Made by a program: the position numbers and the translations under genes
Notes under the pieces: model-generated
The model's input: only the letters and a program-made list of their open reading frames with translations
Told to the model about the DNA's origin: nothing
Databases searched by the model: none
Source: Cryptomeria japonica
Lineage: Eukaryota; Streptophyta; Pinopsida; Cupressales; Cupressaceae
Reading direction: 5' to 3'
DNA length: 64,000 nt
NCBI RefSeq assembly: GCF_030272615.1
Contig: NC_081412.1
Location: 690,750,083 to 690,814,082 of the forward strand
Shown here: positions 1 to 12,615 of the stretch, piece by piece
How the letters are laid out: every line of letters begins with the position of its first letter
How positions within the stretch are numbered: the first letter of the stretch is position 1

Positions 1-2240
1 GTTTCATTATAATCAATTCCTTCTTTCTGAGAATATCCCTTACACACTAGTCTTGCTTTATTTCTGACAACCTTACCATCTTCATTAAGTTTGTTTCTAA
101 ATACCCATTTTATTCCAATCACATTTTTGTCTTTAGGCCAGGGAACTAATGTCCATGTGTTATTTTTCTCAATTTGTTCTAGTTCCTCTTCCATAGCTTT
201 AATCCAGTGTTTATCTTCACATGCATCATTAATTGATGATGGCTCAATTTGAGAAATAAGATATACCTCTTCATTTGCTAGACTTCCTCTTGTCATAACT
301 CCTTTATACTTGTTCCCAATTATCTGATCTTTAGAGTGATTCAGTCTTACATACCGGGGTGTCTTTGTTTGTTGTTGTTCCTCAATTACTGTGGAATTTT
401 CAAATGATACTGGTGTAACTGGATCTTCATTTTGTACCAGTGGGTTCAATGTAGGTTCATTTGTTATAATCTCTATTGCCCATTCAGAGTCTATATACCT
501 TGAAGTTCCTCTGAATTGTTCATCAATCTTCACATTTGTACTCTCAACAATTTTCTGTAATCTTTTGTTAAAACATCTATATGCCTTTCTCTTAGATGAA
601 TAACCAAGAAATATTCCTTCATCACTTCTAGGTTCAAATTTGCCAATATACTCATCTCTTCTAATATAGCATTTACTTCCAAATATTTTGAAATATTTAA
701 GAGTAGGAGTAATACAAAACCATAGTTCATGAGGGGTCTTACCGGTTTCTCCTTTGATGTGAACTTTGTTGAATGTGTAGACCGATGTGCTTACTACCTC
801 TTTCCAATATACATGTGGTAGATTTGCTTCAGATAACATACTTCTAGCTGCATCCAAGATAGTTCTATTTTTCCTTTCAACAACTCCATTCTGTTGTGGT
901 GTCCGGGGTGTTGATAACTGTCTTCTGATTCCATTCACTTCACATAATGCATTAAATTCCTTAAATGTAAATTCTCCTCCTTGATCTGATCTCAAACATT
1001 TGATTTTCTTATCGGTTTCATTCTCTACCATTGCTTTGAATAGTTTGAACTTCCCAAGTGCTTCTGATTTTTCTTTGAGAAAAGTAACCCAACACATTCT
1101 AGAATAGTCATAAATGATTAGCATGAAATATCTATCACCTTGTAAACTTTTAGTTCTAGCTGGACCACATAAATCAGTATGAATTAGGTCAAGAGCATTA
1201 TTGGATTTTTCTGGAATACTTTTAAAAGTTTCTCTAACTTGTTTTCCAAATTGACATTCCTTGCATATCGGATTGTGAGGTTTGACAATCTTAGGTAAAT
1301 CTCTAATTGCCTTAGTAGTACTTATTTTTACCATGCAATCAAAATTTACATTACAGAGTCTCTTATACCATAGCCAACTTTCATCAATATGTGCAATCAA
1401 GCATGTCTTTTCATTGTTATTCAAATGAAAGATGTTACCTCTAGTTTGATTACCGGTTGCAATTTCCAAGCTAGTTCTGTTCATAATTTTGCATTTACCA
1501 TTCTTGAATTGTAACTGAAATCCTTTCTCAACTAATTGACCAACACTCAAAAGATTATGCTTAAAACCTTCCACATAGTAAACATTGTCTATATTATGCT
1601 TACCATCAAGAGATATTGTACCTTTACCTTTGATCAAGCAAGCTTTATCATCTCCAAATCTTACCAGACCTCCATTATATTCCTAAAAGTTCAAGAATTT
1701 ACCTTTATCACCAGTGATGTGATGTGAACATCCTGAATCAATGATCCATTCATCCTTAACTTCAACTTTAGCTACCAGGGCCTTCTCTACCGGTTGATCT
1801 TCTATTATAGCAACAAAAACCCATGCATTGTCTGCTGGATCTTCATCAGAATCATTAGTGACTCTTTCATCAGGAAGATAACAAGATTTATCTTTATTCT
1901 TCTTAAATTTGTATCTTTGATATTCAGGGTTAGTCTTGTATGTTCTCCTAGCTTCTTCTCTTAGTCTAGCATGTCTATCAGGGCATCTAGAAGCCATATG
2001 ACCAATCTTATTACAGTTAAAGCATTTAAAGGGTGCTTTACCTTCATACTTACTTCCAACTGGACCTTTAGGCATTTTCCTTGCAAATAGTGCTTCAAGT
2101 TCTTCAAGTTCTTCAAGTTCTTCATTTTCTCTCCTGCTTTCCTCAAGTTCTCCTGCATAAAAGGCTTTCCAATCAGACTTGTCAAATGATGGTGCAGATG
2201 ATGTTGATGCCTTAAAAGCTAAATCTATCTTTATAGTAGT
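1..2240 (-). pseudogene. C1 pol and 3' part of gag, broken
   Basis: Reading leftward, this encodes the gag zinc knuckle (CFNCNKIGHMASRC, intact CX2CX4HX4C), a copia protease with the WIIDSGCSHH active-site stretch, the GAG-pre-integrase region, the integrase core and, at the window edge, the start of reverse transcriptase. The integrase HHCC zinc module has lost both histidines: the usual LWHKRLCH is LWYKRLCN here. A TAG at about 1681-1683 replaces a glutamine codon found in related copies, between protease and integrase. The protein would be a polyprotein cut by its own protease in virus-like particles. It is not functional as it stands. Confidence 0.88.
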
Positions 2241-3627
2241 TGTATGCAGGAAAAGCGGGTCAATAGAACTTAAAATGTAAAAAAAATGAAGCCTAAGGAG
2301 CCTTTCTCACACACCCACAGGACTTCTTGGTGCAAGCTACAAAGTCATGAATTATGTCTCAGCTTCCCAAGGTCCCTCAAACCAATGTCTTTAGTCTCAA
2401 ATCACTGAGCAAAGTGGTTTAGGAATAACAAATGCAAGAACGAGGGATGCTTTGGTTGATTTTATTATAAAATGCATCCTATGCTATGCATGATCTTACA
2501 AATGCAATAAACTAGTTTATAAGATGACAAGATTAGTAGCAAGACTATCCTCGCATGATATACTAGTCTATGATTAAGCTAAATGATAAGGAAAATACTC
2601 TAAACATGCATATTTAGATTAATTCCTATTTAAAAGAGAGGCTAAATGATGAGCACAAATGATATATTAGAGCTTAAATGGATTTGACAATAAGTATGAT
2701 GCTAAAGACTTGGATCTATCAAAAATGGAGGAATGAGAGCTCTATTTATAGCAAAAATAGGGCAATGGATGGCCAGGATTGAAAGAGGCAATCAAGGGTT
2801 GAGTTTGAAAGTTGGGAATCCATGTTTACAATTGGCACCAATGAAATGGTGACAATTGTCAACATAAGGTTGGTTGAGAGGAGAGGTAGGAAGCATTAAA
2901 TGCTTGAGAAGACCTCATGGTTACCCTAGGGGTTAAGGGTTAAGGTTAGGTTAAGGTTATCCATTGGATAAAGCTTTTACCCAAAGGATAAACTCTTGTG
3001 TAAAGGATTAAGGATAACCATGGTCAAAGTAATAAATGCTTGATGAGACCCTTGGGTTACATGGAGGTTAAGTTTAGGGAAATTCTTTAATCATGCTAGA
3101 GGGTTGAGTTAACCATTAATGGTTTGGGAGACTTTCAAAGTTAAGTGGTTGAAGCCCTTAAGGGTTTTCAAAGACTTTGAGGGTTTGAGAAGTGACTTCC
3201 CCTTGCTTAGGGATGTGACAAAGTTTAGAAGATGGGTTAGGTTAATTTAGAAGTGATTAGAAGAGTCTAGAACGGGTTAGGAATAGGGTTTAGGAAGCAA
3301 GTGGGAGGTGTAGGATTTTGCAAGTGGATGGAGGGATAATAGGATTTAATTGAATAAAATGAATTTAATTCAATTTGGTTGTAATTTGGTGAAATTAAAT
3401 AAATTAGATTTATTCAATTTAGGATAAACTATTTAATTAAATTTGAATTTAATTAAAAAGTGGAAAGGGGCTTTAATTGAATAAAATGAATTTATTCTAT
3501 TAAATAGTATAGTGAATTTAATTGAGTAATTTACCTAATTAAATAGAGGAATGCGGGTAATTTAATTAAATAGAGAAATGAACATAAAATATTCATTTAG
3601 GAATATGGTCATTTTTATATGTCTACA
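2241..3627 (-). mobile_element. S1, solo LTR inserted in C1 gag
   Basis: A 1,387-bp non-coding block interrupts the gag gene exactly where the related gag of C4 is continuous. It starts TG and ends CA (TGTCTACA), and is flanked by gtagt (2236-2240) and gtagc (3628-3632), a 5-bp target duplication with one change. It has no coding capacity. Read on the minus strand it begins TGTAGACA, a start I associate with plant gypsy LTRs, so I orient it minus. S2 ends with the same bases. AT-rich stretches rich in ttaattaaat fill 3350-3600. The sequence suits a solo LTR left by LTR-LTR recombination. Confidence 0.8.
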
Positions 3628-4247
3628 GTAGCAACAGGACCAAATTCCTCAATTTCAAAAGCTAGAAGTTTTCCAATCAATGTATCCCTAGTTACTGATG
3701 TATTAGGCATTGTTCTTAACTCATTTATAGTAGTAACCTTCATTTTATATGCCGGTGGAAATCCTCTTAAAATTTTTGAAATAATTTCATCTTCACTTAA
3801 GGTTCCTCCACAACATTTAATACCCAAAACAATTTCATTTACTCTTTCCATAAAAGTAGAAATCCTTTCATCTTCTTCCATTTTCAGATTTTCATACTTG
3901 ACCCGGAAGCTTTCAAGTTTTGCAATTTTGACTATGGAATCTCCTTCATTCAATGTTTCTACATGATCCCAAATAGATATAGTAGTTGATCTATCTGATA
4001 ATCCCATGATTTGTTGATCTATTAATGCGCTCAAAAGTACTTCTCTTGCTTTGCAATCATTTTCCTCATCTTTAGCCAAGTTTGGTGGATTAGGCTAACT
4101 GGTTGTAGGAGTTGTATAGCCATTTTTTGTAACATCCCAGATGTCCTTTCCAATCCAATTTAGATGTGTCTCCATTATGATCTTCCATATTCCATAGTTG
4201 GTTCCATCAAGCTTAGGATTGTCCTTCCTGAAATAGTTAGTAGACAT
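3628..4247 (-). pseudogene. C1 gag, N-terminal part
   Basis: The start codon is at 4247-4245, 44 bases inside the primer site, and the protein begins MSTNYFRKDS as in C4. It is a copia gag of the UBN2 type, the capsid-like protein that forms the particle and binds RNA, with KMEEDERISTFMERVNEIVLG in its core. A TAG lies near 4093. The gene continues across S1 at 2240 and then reaches the zinc knuckle. It aligns residue by residue with the C4 gag at 31739-32367. Confidence 0.88.
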
Positions 4248-4290
4248 TGGATCTCCTCAAGCTGTTAAAATTTTACAAAAAGAGGACTAG

Positions 4291-4304
4291 GCTCTGATAC
4301 CAAT
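4291..4304 (-). other. C1 primer binding site (tRNA-iMet)
   Basis: On the minus strand ATTGGTATCAGAGC directly follows the LTR. TGGTATCAGAGC is the usual plant site pairing with the 3' end of initiator tRNA-Met, which primes minus-strand DNA synthesis. It fixes the LTR boundary at 4305. Confidence 0.92.
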
Positions 4305-5358
4305 TGTTAGGTCCTGGGGACAACTGAGAGGGGGGGGTGAATTATTTGTCAAAATAAATTCAAACCAAAACAACTTAACCAACTTAAATGCTTAATACCG
4401 GTAAAGAAAACTTATATGCTGGTACACAGTTTTTATCAGTTAATTATAGTAACGGTAAAGATTAATGCATGAAACAGAAAGACAATAACATCCACAACAC
4501 ATAACACCAATATTTGTACATGGAAACCCTGTAAGGGGGGGAAAAAATGATGGGAAACCTTACCCACAATTAGATGATACTACTACAGATAGTATGTGTA
4601 TACAAATGGGGTCTGCACATGTAGAAAGGCCAAGCACCTAGAGCTCACTTCTCAAACACAAATAGGAGTCACACTGACTACAATTGGATGGTTAAATCCA
4701 ATAAGGATGTACTACTTAAAATAGCATCTTACTATGTTGGATTCAATACCGGTGTAGTTCTGATTGTCTTCACAAAACCCTCCTTCAACCTTCAAATGAT
4801 GTCTGTGTATAGCTCTGCTTATTCTCGCATATACCTTCACACAATTCCTTTTTCTCATTCCACCTTAGATCTTAAGAATAAGATCTTACATTTATACCAT
4901 AACCTAAGACCAATTTTAGAAAGGTCAGATCTAAAGGATATTACAATAAAATCATTTTACAAATAAAACAATGTCTAATGCAATAATCGATTCAACATGT
5001 CAGCTCAATGCAATTACAACATTAATAAAACATCTCTATAGCGTGTCGTGCTGATCTGGAATAGATAAGCCTGCCGGTGAATGATCTGGACCTATTTGCC
5101 GGTAATAACAAATATGCAAATACGAATATGCCAATGAATAAATCTCCAAGATAAAGTGGCCAAATGATGTCTTCAACATAACCAAGTGTTTTCCATGACA
5201 TTCCAGGTGCCAATGAACATTATATCCTACCAGTGTACCAGATACCGGTGACTGTGCATAAGTCATTTGCTTGTCGATGAACATTGCCAATTCTTCAAAG
5301 TGCCAGAGTTGATAGGTGTTGGCATCAATGAAAAAACCATACCACCAAAATACCAACA
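4305..5358 (-). repeat. C1 5' LTR
   Basis: This 1,054-bp LTR runs in element sense from TGTTGGTATTTTGG (ending at 5358) to ..CCTAACA (4305). It contains a C-tract near its 3' end and the family hairpin at 4612-4625. It matches the two C4 LTRs along its length. The right edge is marked by the abrupt start of gypsy coding sequence at 5359. Confidence 0.9.
4612..4625 (-). promoter_or_regulatory. LTR hairpin, C1 copy
   Basis: On the minus strand it reads TCTACATGTGCAGA: 6-base arms around TG with one mismatch. It is the C1 version of the palindrome shared by the NA, C2, C4 and C6 LTRs. Confidence 0.5.
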
Positions 5359-7781
5359 TTTAGAACCAATGTAGGCCTATATGAGTGGTTGGTGATGCCA
5401 TTTGGCCTCACCAATGCACCTAGTACCTTCCAAAGGCTCATGAATGAAGTCTTAGTTGAGTTTTTTGGTAGATTTGTTATTGTGTATCTTCATGAGATTT
5501 TGATCTTCAATAGGTCTAAGGAGAAACACCTCAAGCATATGGATATGGTCTTGAAGAAGTTAAAGGAGGCTCAACTCAAGATTAACCTTGAAAAATGTGA
5601 GTTTTTGAAAACAAAGCTTGTATACCTTGGTTTTGTTATTTCTCAAGGATGTTAAAAGATGGATCCAAGTAAGGTAGAAGCAATACTTAATTGGCCTATG
5701 CCTAGGGGCATAAGTGATGTTAGAAGCTTTCATGGAATGGCCTCTTTTTATAGGATGTTTGTGAGAAACTTTAGTTATGTTTGTGCTCCTATTATCAATA
5801 CCATTAAAGGAGGGATTAAGTGTCACTTTAAGTGGACAGAGGAAGCCAATAAGGGGTTTGAAATTTTGAAAGAGAAGATAGAAGAGTTGCCAACCCTTAG
5901 ATTGTCTGATTTCAATTAGTTGTTTACAATAGAAAGTGATGCAAGCCAAAGGGCAATAGGGGCAATTTTAAGCCAAGAGGGTCATCCTATAGCTTTGTTC
6001 TCAGAAAAGTTAAATGAAGCCTAGAAAAGCTACTCCACATATGACTTGGAGTTGTATGCAATGGTTCAAGTATTAAAAAAGTGGCGACATTACTTGCTGC
6101 CCAAAGAATTTGTAGTCTTCACTGACAACCATGCCCTTAGTTTCCTCAATGGGCAAGAGAAGTTGAACCAAAGACACCTAAAGTGTGTTGAGTACTTACA
6201 ATCCTATACATTCACTATCAAACACAAGAAAGGGACAACCAACAAGGTAGCTGATGCACTAAGTAGGAGAGTTATGACTATGTAGGAGATACAATTGCAA
6301 AGTGTGGGTTTGAGTGAGTTAAAAGACCTCTACAAGGATGATAAGGATTTTGCAGAGATATATAGTGTTTGTACTGATTTTTCTACCACCTCACATGTCT
6401 CTTATTCATAATACATGGTATAGGAGGGTTTTGTATTCAAAGGTCATCTTCTTTCCATACCTCAATGTTCTATGAGGCAAAATATTATCCAAGAGAAGCA
6501 TCAAGGAAGTCTAGGAGGTCATTTTGGCATTAATAAGACTTTGGAGAAGGTTGGTAGGTTTTATTATTGGCCCAAGTTGCAATCAAAAGTGAGAAGGTTT
6601 GTAGAGAAATGTACCATCTTCCAAAGAGAAAAAGGAACATCAAGTAATTCAGGTCTCTATCAACCCTTGGTCATACCTCAGAGGCCTTGGGAATGTTTGA
6701 GCATGGATTTTGTGTTAGGCTTGCCTAGGATGCCAAGGGGATTTGATAGTGTGTATGTGTTGGTAGATAGGTTCAGCAAAATGGTACATTTCATACCATG
6801 CAAGAGCACCAATGATGCCACCTATATAGCAGGTCTTTTCTTCAAGGAGATAGTCAAAATTCATGGTCTTCCAATCAGTATTGTTATTGATAGAGATGTG
6901 AAGTTTTTGAGCCACTTTTGGAGGACACTTTGGAGAAAGTTGGGCACCAAGTTATCCTTTTCATCTGCCTATCATCCTCAATCATATGGTTAGATAGAGG
7001 TAGTCAACTGGTCATTGGGTAACTTGCTAAGATGTCTTACAAAACAACATGGGTAGGCTTGGCACTAGTACTTGGACAGACAGAATATGCATATAATGAC
7101 TCAGTAAACCATAGCACAGGTAAAAGTCCCTTTGAGATAGTCTATGGATTCCATCCTAGGGGCATATTGGAGCTCAGAGATCTCATTTCAATGGCACCTA
7201 AGAGTGCACAAGGGGAAAACTTTGCAGAAGGTATTAAAGAAGTGCATGATAAGGTAAGGCAGTCCTTACAACAAAAATCCAAGAAGTATAAGGTTCAAGC
7301 TGATAAAACAAGGAGGAATGTACAATTTAAAGTGGGAGACTTAGTTTTATCATACCTAAGGAAGGAGAGACTTCCAAAAGGGCAGCCTATCAAGCTCATG
7401 ATGAAGAAAATTGGACCTCTCAAGGTGGTGCACAATTATGGGCAGAATGCATATCAAGTTGAAATTACTCCCACCTTGGGTATATCTCCTATCTTCAATG
7501 TATGTGATCTTTTTCCATACAAGGGAGGGTCACCAACACCTCAGTTGGACATGCCATCATCAGTTCATGAAGATTGGATAAAGGATTTTTCACCTAGTCA
7601 ACTAGTTAAGTTGGAGAGTATCTTAGATACCAAGATAGTGAAGAAGACAAGGAAAGGAGTCTACAAGCACTATCTTGTCAAGTGGGAAGGGTTACCTAAT
7701 TAAAATTCCATGTGGATGTTAGAGGCAGGTATACTTCAACATGGAGTGGAGATTGCAGACTTTTTAACTCAAGGGACTTGA
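5359..7781 (+). pseudogene. G1 gypsy chromovirus pol (RT-RH-INT-chromodomain)
   Basis: The fragment begins inside reverse transcriptase (VMPFGLTNAPSTFQRLMN), then runs through RNase H (FTDNHALSF, ending VADALSRR), integrase and a C-terminal chromodomain (HYLVKWEGLPN near 7670-7700). That order and the chromodomain identify a Ty3/gypsy chromovirus; chromodomains are thought to steer integration to marked chromatin. The RT active-site YxDD is changed to YLHE, and the integrase zinc module has CTIF for the usual CTIC, so the enzymes are dead. Stops lie at about 5653, 5917, 6022, 6283 and 6991, followed by a frame change near 7030. The 5' part was separated by C1. Confidence 0.9.
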
Positions 7782-9426
7782 GTTTTTTTGTCCCAGGGGA
7801 GTATTGTGCATGACACCTAACACTCAAAGCATGAATTTTTTGTTTTCTTTAAAGTTTGTGTGTTATATTTGTGATGTAATAATGGACCAACCATTTGGGA
7901 CTCAGTAGAGCCATGGCTAAGTTGTCTAAATTTTGGTTTGAGTCATTTGTGTTCAGGATGTTGTCAGCCTTAGAAGTGAGATGCTTGGGTAGTTCATAGG
8001 AGAAGTACTCTAGATGAATGTATTCATGTAATAGGGGTCAATTGTGTTGTTTTTAGGTCTTCTAGGGTGTTTGAGGATCTTCGGGAGTTTGAAAATCATT
8101 AGAATGTAAAGTTGCATCTTAAGAGTAAAAAGATGTAAAAGGTTGCTGAGCAACATTTTGCAATTTTTGCAAAAGTTGCATTTTTTGTGGAAGGCATTGA
8201 AAATTTGGTTGAGCCAAATGAACCAAGAGAATAAAATCCAAAATTCACTTCATTGTATGGGTTGGAGGATTTGTAATGCAAGAACAAGTTTTTTGATTGT
8301 GAAGCAATCTTGTTTTTCACCATTTTTTACAGTTTTCACTTGATTTCATTGCTTGTGCAGTCTAGTACAGACATGATTTAGTAAAAATTATTTAAAAGCA
8401 TGAGTTTTGATTTAATTTACTCTTCATTAAGTTTTCTTTTCAGGCTTGATTGTCTATAGTTGGAGATATTTCTTCCATTCTTTGGCAACTAGGTGTAAAA
8501 CCCTTGCAAGTAGGCTTTAAGGACAAAATGCCTCTAACCTAAGCATTCTTGGATGAAACCTGTTTAAATTATTAAGAATTATATTTTAGGGTATGCATAT
8601 ATATTTAGGATAGGATTTGTGGTTTTTCAAGTCCTTGAGGAGGAGATACAATGAAGCCCTAGGCTCACCGCTGGGAGTAGGTGAGTTAGGACAGCAGAAA
8701 AGTATGTTTTAAGAGAACATAGAGAATTGGCACATGGAAAATTTTTATATGGTTGGAAAGCCCTTAGTATTACCTTGAAGAATCCTAATTTTTTTGGAGC
8801 AGGAGATGTGACTGGTGAAGAGTTTCAGACCCACCTTTCAAACTCACCCAGTGAGGCCTAAACCCTTAAAATAGTGCAGCATTGGAAACCCCACTTGTAC
8901 GGATAACCCAGATACACATTTTCATTATTAACTATAACTTTGAAAAGGGTACTCAAATACATGATTTATTTCTAGCCTTGTTTTGTAATTTTACAAACTA
9001 AGACCCTAAAACCACCAAGGGAGGGCTAATGTAGTTAGGCCTATTTGAACCCGGTAGAGACCTAGAAAAGTTAGGAAGGCAAAGTGATGGGTTTGGTGAT
9101 CTTAAAGCCTCAAGAAACTTCAAATAAATCTGGTAGATGTATTGGGAGCCCATTGGAAGTGGTTGTGTGTTGAGATCCTTGCAGGTGTGATTGGAGCCCT
9201 GGAGTGGTGTGTGTGTGATTGAGCTAGCAACCTCAAGAAGTGGAGTTGATTGTCCAAAATAATTGGCTATACCTAGGAGGCAAGCCAAAGAGGTTCAGAC
9301 CTTGGAGGTCTCATTAACATAAACCCCTACTAAGTGCCACTAGATGGACTTGAGTAGTTGAAGGGTTGAGTAGGACAAGTCACTCAAGAATGTGTATTGG
9401 ATCAAGCTTCAAGACTCTTTGCATCA
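7782..9426 (+). other. Polypurine tract, presumed G1 3' LTR and flank
   Basis: Directly after the pol stop comes a T-run and CCCAGGGGAGTATTG, a typical chromovirus polypurine tract, so a 3' LTR should begin at one of the TG dinucleotides at 7805-7812 (TGACACCTAAC at 7811 is one candidate). I cannot place its right end: no second LTR, primer site or target duplication is visible. No credible gene is seen up to 9426, where the truncated C2 begins. Confidence 0.45.
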
Positions 9427-12400
9427 ATATTATTAGAGAATTCCATGCATAGTTTATCTTCACCTCCAAAAATGATATCATCAACAAATACTTCAATAAT
9501 CAAAATATCATCATCAGTGATCTTATAATAGAAATTATTGTCAGCACTACCTTTACTAAAACCAAGCTTCAAAAGATATTTATCCAACCTTGCATACCAA
9601 GCTCTAGGAGTTTGTTTCAATACATATAAAGATTTCTTCAACCTGCAAACCATATCTTTATCATCTGTCAATGAAAATCCATCAGGCTGCTCAATGTATA
9701 CCTCTTCCTCAAGTTCACCATTCAAAAATGCACATTTAACATCCATTTGATAAACCTTATAGTTCTTATAAGTTGCATAGGCAAGAAATAGTCTAACAAC
9801 TTCAATTCTAGCTACAGGTCCAAAAGTCTCACCATAATCAATTCCTTCCATTTGAGAATATCCTTTACAAACCAATCTAGCCTTGTTTCTTACAACTTGA
9901 CCATCCTCATTTAGTTTATTTCTAAAAACCCATTTAGTTCCAATAACATTCTTATTTTTAGGTCAGGGAACTAAAGTCCAAGTCTCATTCTTCTCTATCT
10001 GATCTAATTCATCTTCCATATCATTTAACCAATGTTTATCTTTACAAGCTTCAATAATAGATGCCAGTTCAATTTGAGAAATAAGACATACCTCTTCATT
10101 TACTAGTCTTCTTATTGTCACAACTCCCTTGTTCCTATCTCCAATGATTTGATCTTCAGAATGATTTCACCTTACATACCTTGGTGTCTTCTGAACTTTA
10201 GGTTCACTGTTCTGATCATAAGTCACAATTGAATTTTTTGATTGTGCTAGTGTAACTATATTAGTGTCTTGTACTAGTTGAGGCATTGTCAGTTTAGTTA
10301 TGATCATTTCTAGTGTCGGTTCCCTATCATATGATATATATTGATTTCTGTATTGCTCATCAACTTTCACATTTGCGCTCTCCACAATTTTCTGCAATAT
10401 TTTTTTATAACATCTATATGCTTTTCTTTGAATTGAATGTCCAAGAAATATCCCTTCATCACATCTAGGATCAAACTTCCCAATTGAATCATCCCTTTTT
10501 ATATAACATTTACTTCCAAAAATTCTAAAATATTTAACAGTAGGTGTATGTCCAAACCATAATTCATAAGGGGTCTTACTGGTTTCACCTTTGATGTGAA
10601 CTATGTTGAATGTGTAGACTGTTGTACTCATTGCTTCTCTCCAATAGATGTGAGGAAATTTGGTTTCCATCATCATAGTTCTTTTTGCATCCAAAATGGC
10701 TCTATTCTTCCTTTCTACTACTCCATTCTGCTAAGGAGTCTGGGGTGCAGATAGTTGACTAGAATAGTCATCAATTATCACCATGAAGTATCTATCACCT
10801 TGAAAGCTTCTAGTCCTTGTTGGACCACATAAGTTAGTGTGAATCAAATCAAGCACATCATTAGATTTATCAAGTATGCTCTTAAAAGAAGTTCTAACTT
10901 GCTTTCCCGATTGACATTCCTTACATGTCAGATTATGAGGCTTTATAATCTTAGGTATATCTCTAACTGCCTTAGTTGAATTGATCTTAACAATACAGTC
11001 AAAATTAACATGACACAACCTCTTATGCCATAACTAACTCTCATCAATATGAGTAATCAAACATGTCTTATTACCAATGTTCAAGTGAAAGATATTACCT
11101 CCAGTCTGAGTACCAGTTGCAATCTCCAAACTAGTTTTGTTAATGAATTTGCATTTTCTATCTTTAAACTGAAGTTGGAAACTCTTGTCCACCAATTGAC
11201 CAACACTTAAAATAATATGATTTAAACCTTCTACATAATAGACATTATCAGTATTATGTTTTCTATCCAGAGAAATAATACCTCTACCTTTGATCATACA
11301 TTCTTTGTCATCTCCAAATCTGACTTGACTGCCATTGTATTCTTGTAGGGACATAAATTTTCTTTTATCTCTAGTCATATGATGTGAGAATCAATTATCA
11401 ATTACCCATTCATCCTTGTCTTCAACTTTTGCTGCCAGGGCCTTTTCTTCATTCTTGATAGCCAGTTTTGGTTCATCTTCCTTTAAAGCATAGAACACCC
11501 ATTCCTTTCCATTATCAAATCCACTAGCAGAGTCTGCTGTCGGTTCATCCTCAGAGTCATCACTTACTCCTTCCTCATCTGCTATGTAGCATTGTTTGTT
11601 TTTCTTGAATCTATATTTGTTCTAATTAGGCTTAAATTATTTCTTAACTCTTTATTCAAATATTGCATTCCTTTCAGGACATCTAGATGCAAAATGACCA
11701 ATCTTATTACATACAAAACATTTAAAAGGTGATTTTCCTTCATACTTACTTCTTGTCGGTCCTTTAGGTACTCTTCTAGCAAATAAGGCTTCTAGCTACT
11801 CAAATTCATCATCCTCTTTCCGCATATCTTCCAATTCTTTTGCATATAAGGCTTTCCAATCACTTTTGTCAGTAGATGATGATGCATGAAAAGCAGGTTC
11901 AGACTTTGCAGGTCCAGACGGTCCAAATTCTTCAAGCTCAAAAGCAAAAAATTTCCCAATCAGAATGTCTCTGTTAACTAAAGTGTTTTCCATTGTTCTC
12001 AGTTCATTAATTGCAGTTGCCTTCATCTTGTAATCCAGTGGAAGGGCTCTCAATACTTTGGAAACTATTTCATCTTCACTCAGAGATCCTCCACAAAATT
12101 GAATTCCCATGACAATCTCATTTACTCTTTCCATAAATGTAGCAATTCTTTCATTATCTTCCATCTTCAAGTTCTCATACCTTACCCAGTAACCATCAAG
12201 TTTAGAAATTTTGACAGTAGGATCACCTTCATTCAAACTTTTCAATTTATCCCACATAACCTTTGTCGATGATTTATCAGTCAATTCCATGATTTTCTGA
12301 TCAATAAGTGCACACAAGAGGGCTTCTCTAGCTCTGCAATCATTTTCAATATTCTTTTCCAAGTCTGCAGGAGCAGGATTGCCAGATGTCGGATCATAAG

Positions 12401-12557
12401 GTGTATGTCATTTCTTAGTGATCTCCCAAATATCCTTGGCAAGACATCTAAGATGAGTCTCCATTCATATTTTCCATATCCCATAATTTGTTCCATCAAG
12501 ATTAGGGATTTCTCTTCTGAAAATAGTTGCCAGTGGATTTGAAATATTAGTTGCCAT
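9427..12557 (-). pseudogene. C2 gag-pol, broken
   Basis: The start is at 12557-12555 (MATNISNP). Gag has the UBN2-type core and an intact zinc knuckle (CFVCNKIGHFASRC, about 11690-11735). Integrase is doubly damaged: the first catalytic Asp is Asn (HTNLCGP for the usual HTDLCGP, about 10830). Near 10757 the sequence jumps from DDYS to SQLSAPQTP, removing roughly 80 codons that include the second catalytic Asp. RT is conserved to [11 protein letters not shown], then ends. Several stops and frame changes are scattered through gag and integrase. The HHCC module has HVNFD and CKECQSGK but a stop where the Trp of LWHK is expected. Confidence 0.88.
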
Positions 12558-12615
12558 AGGATCTACCTCAAGTGGTTAATATTCTAAAAAAGAGGAGAAA
12601 AGCTCTGATACCAAT

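Larger units (their letters stand above)
1..5358 (-). mobile_element. C1, partial Ty1/copia retrotransposon
   Basis: This is the 5' two thirds of a minus-strand copia element, read from its 5' LTR at the right through gag, protease, integrase and the first residues of reverse transcriptase; the rest lies beyond the left edge of the window. The order gag-PR-INT-RT is the copia (Pseudoviridae) order. Its right end interrupts a gypsy reverse transcriptase gene, so C1 is younger than G1. It belongs to the same family as C4: gag, LTR ends and primer site match closely by eye. Solo LTR S1 later split its gag gene. A target duplication cannot be tested because the other end is outside the window. 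Confidence 0.9.

Noticed and set aside
2925-2965. Telomere-like repeats (ggttaagggttaaggttagg)
   Set aside because: The units are irregular and not the plant TTTAGGG repeat; this is simple sequence inside S1.
3619-3966. Open frame on the plus strand over C1 gag (and the similar 31691-32086)
   Set aside because: Antisense of a real copia gag; both copies have it only because the gag sequence is conserved.
4291-4304. A tRNA-Met gene
   Set aside because: Only a 12-14 base match to the tRNA 3' end is present; it is a primer binding site.
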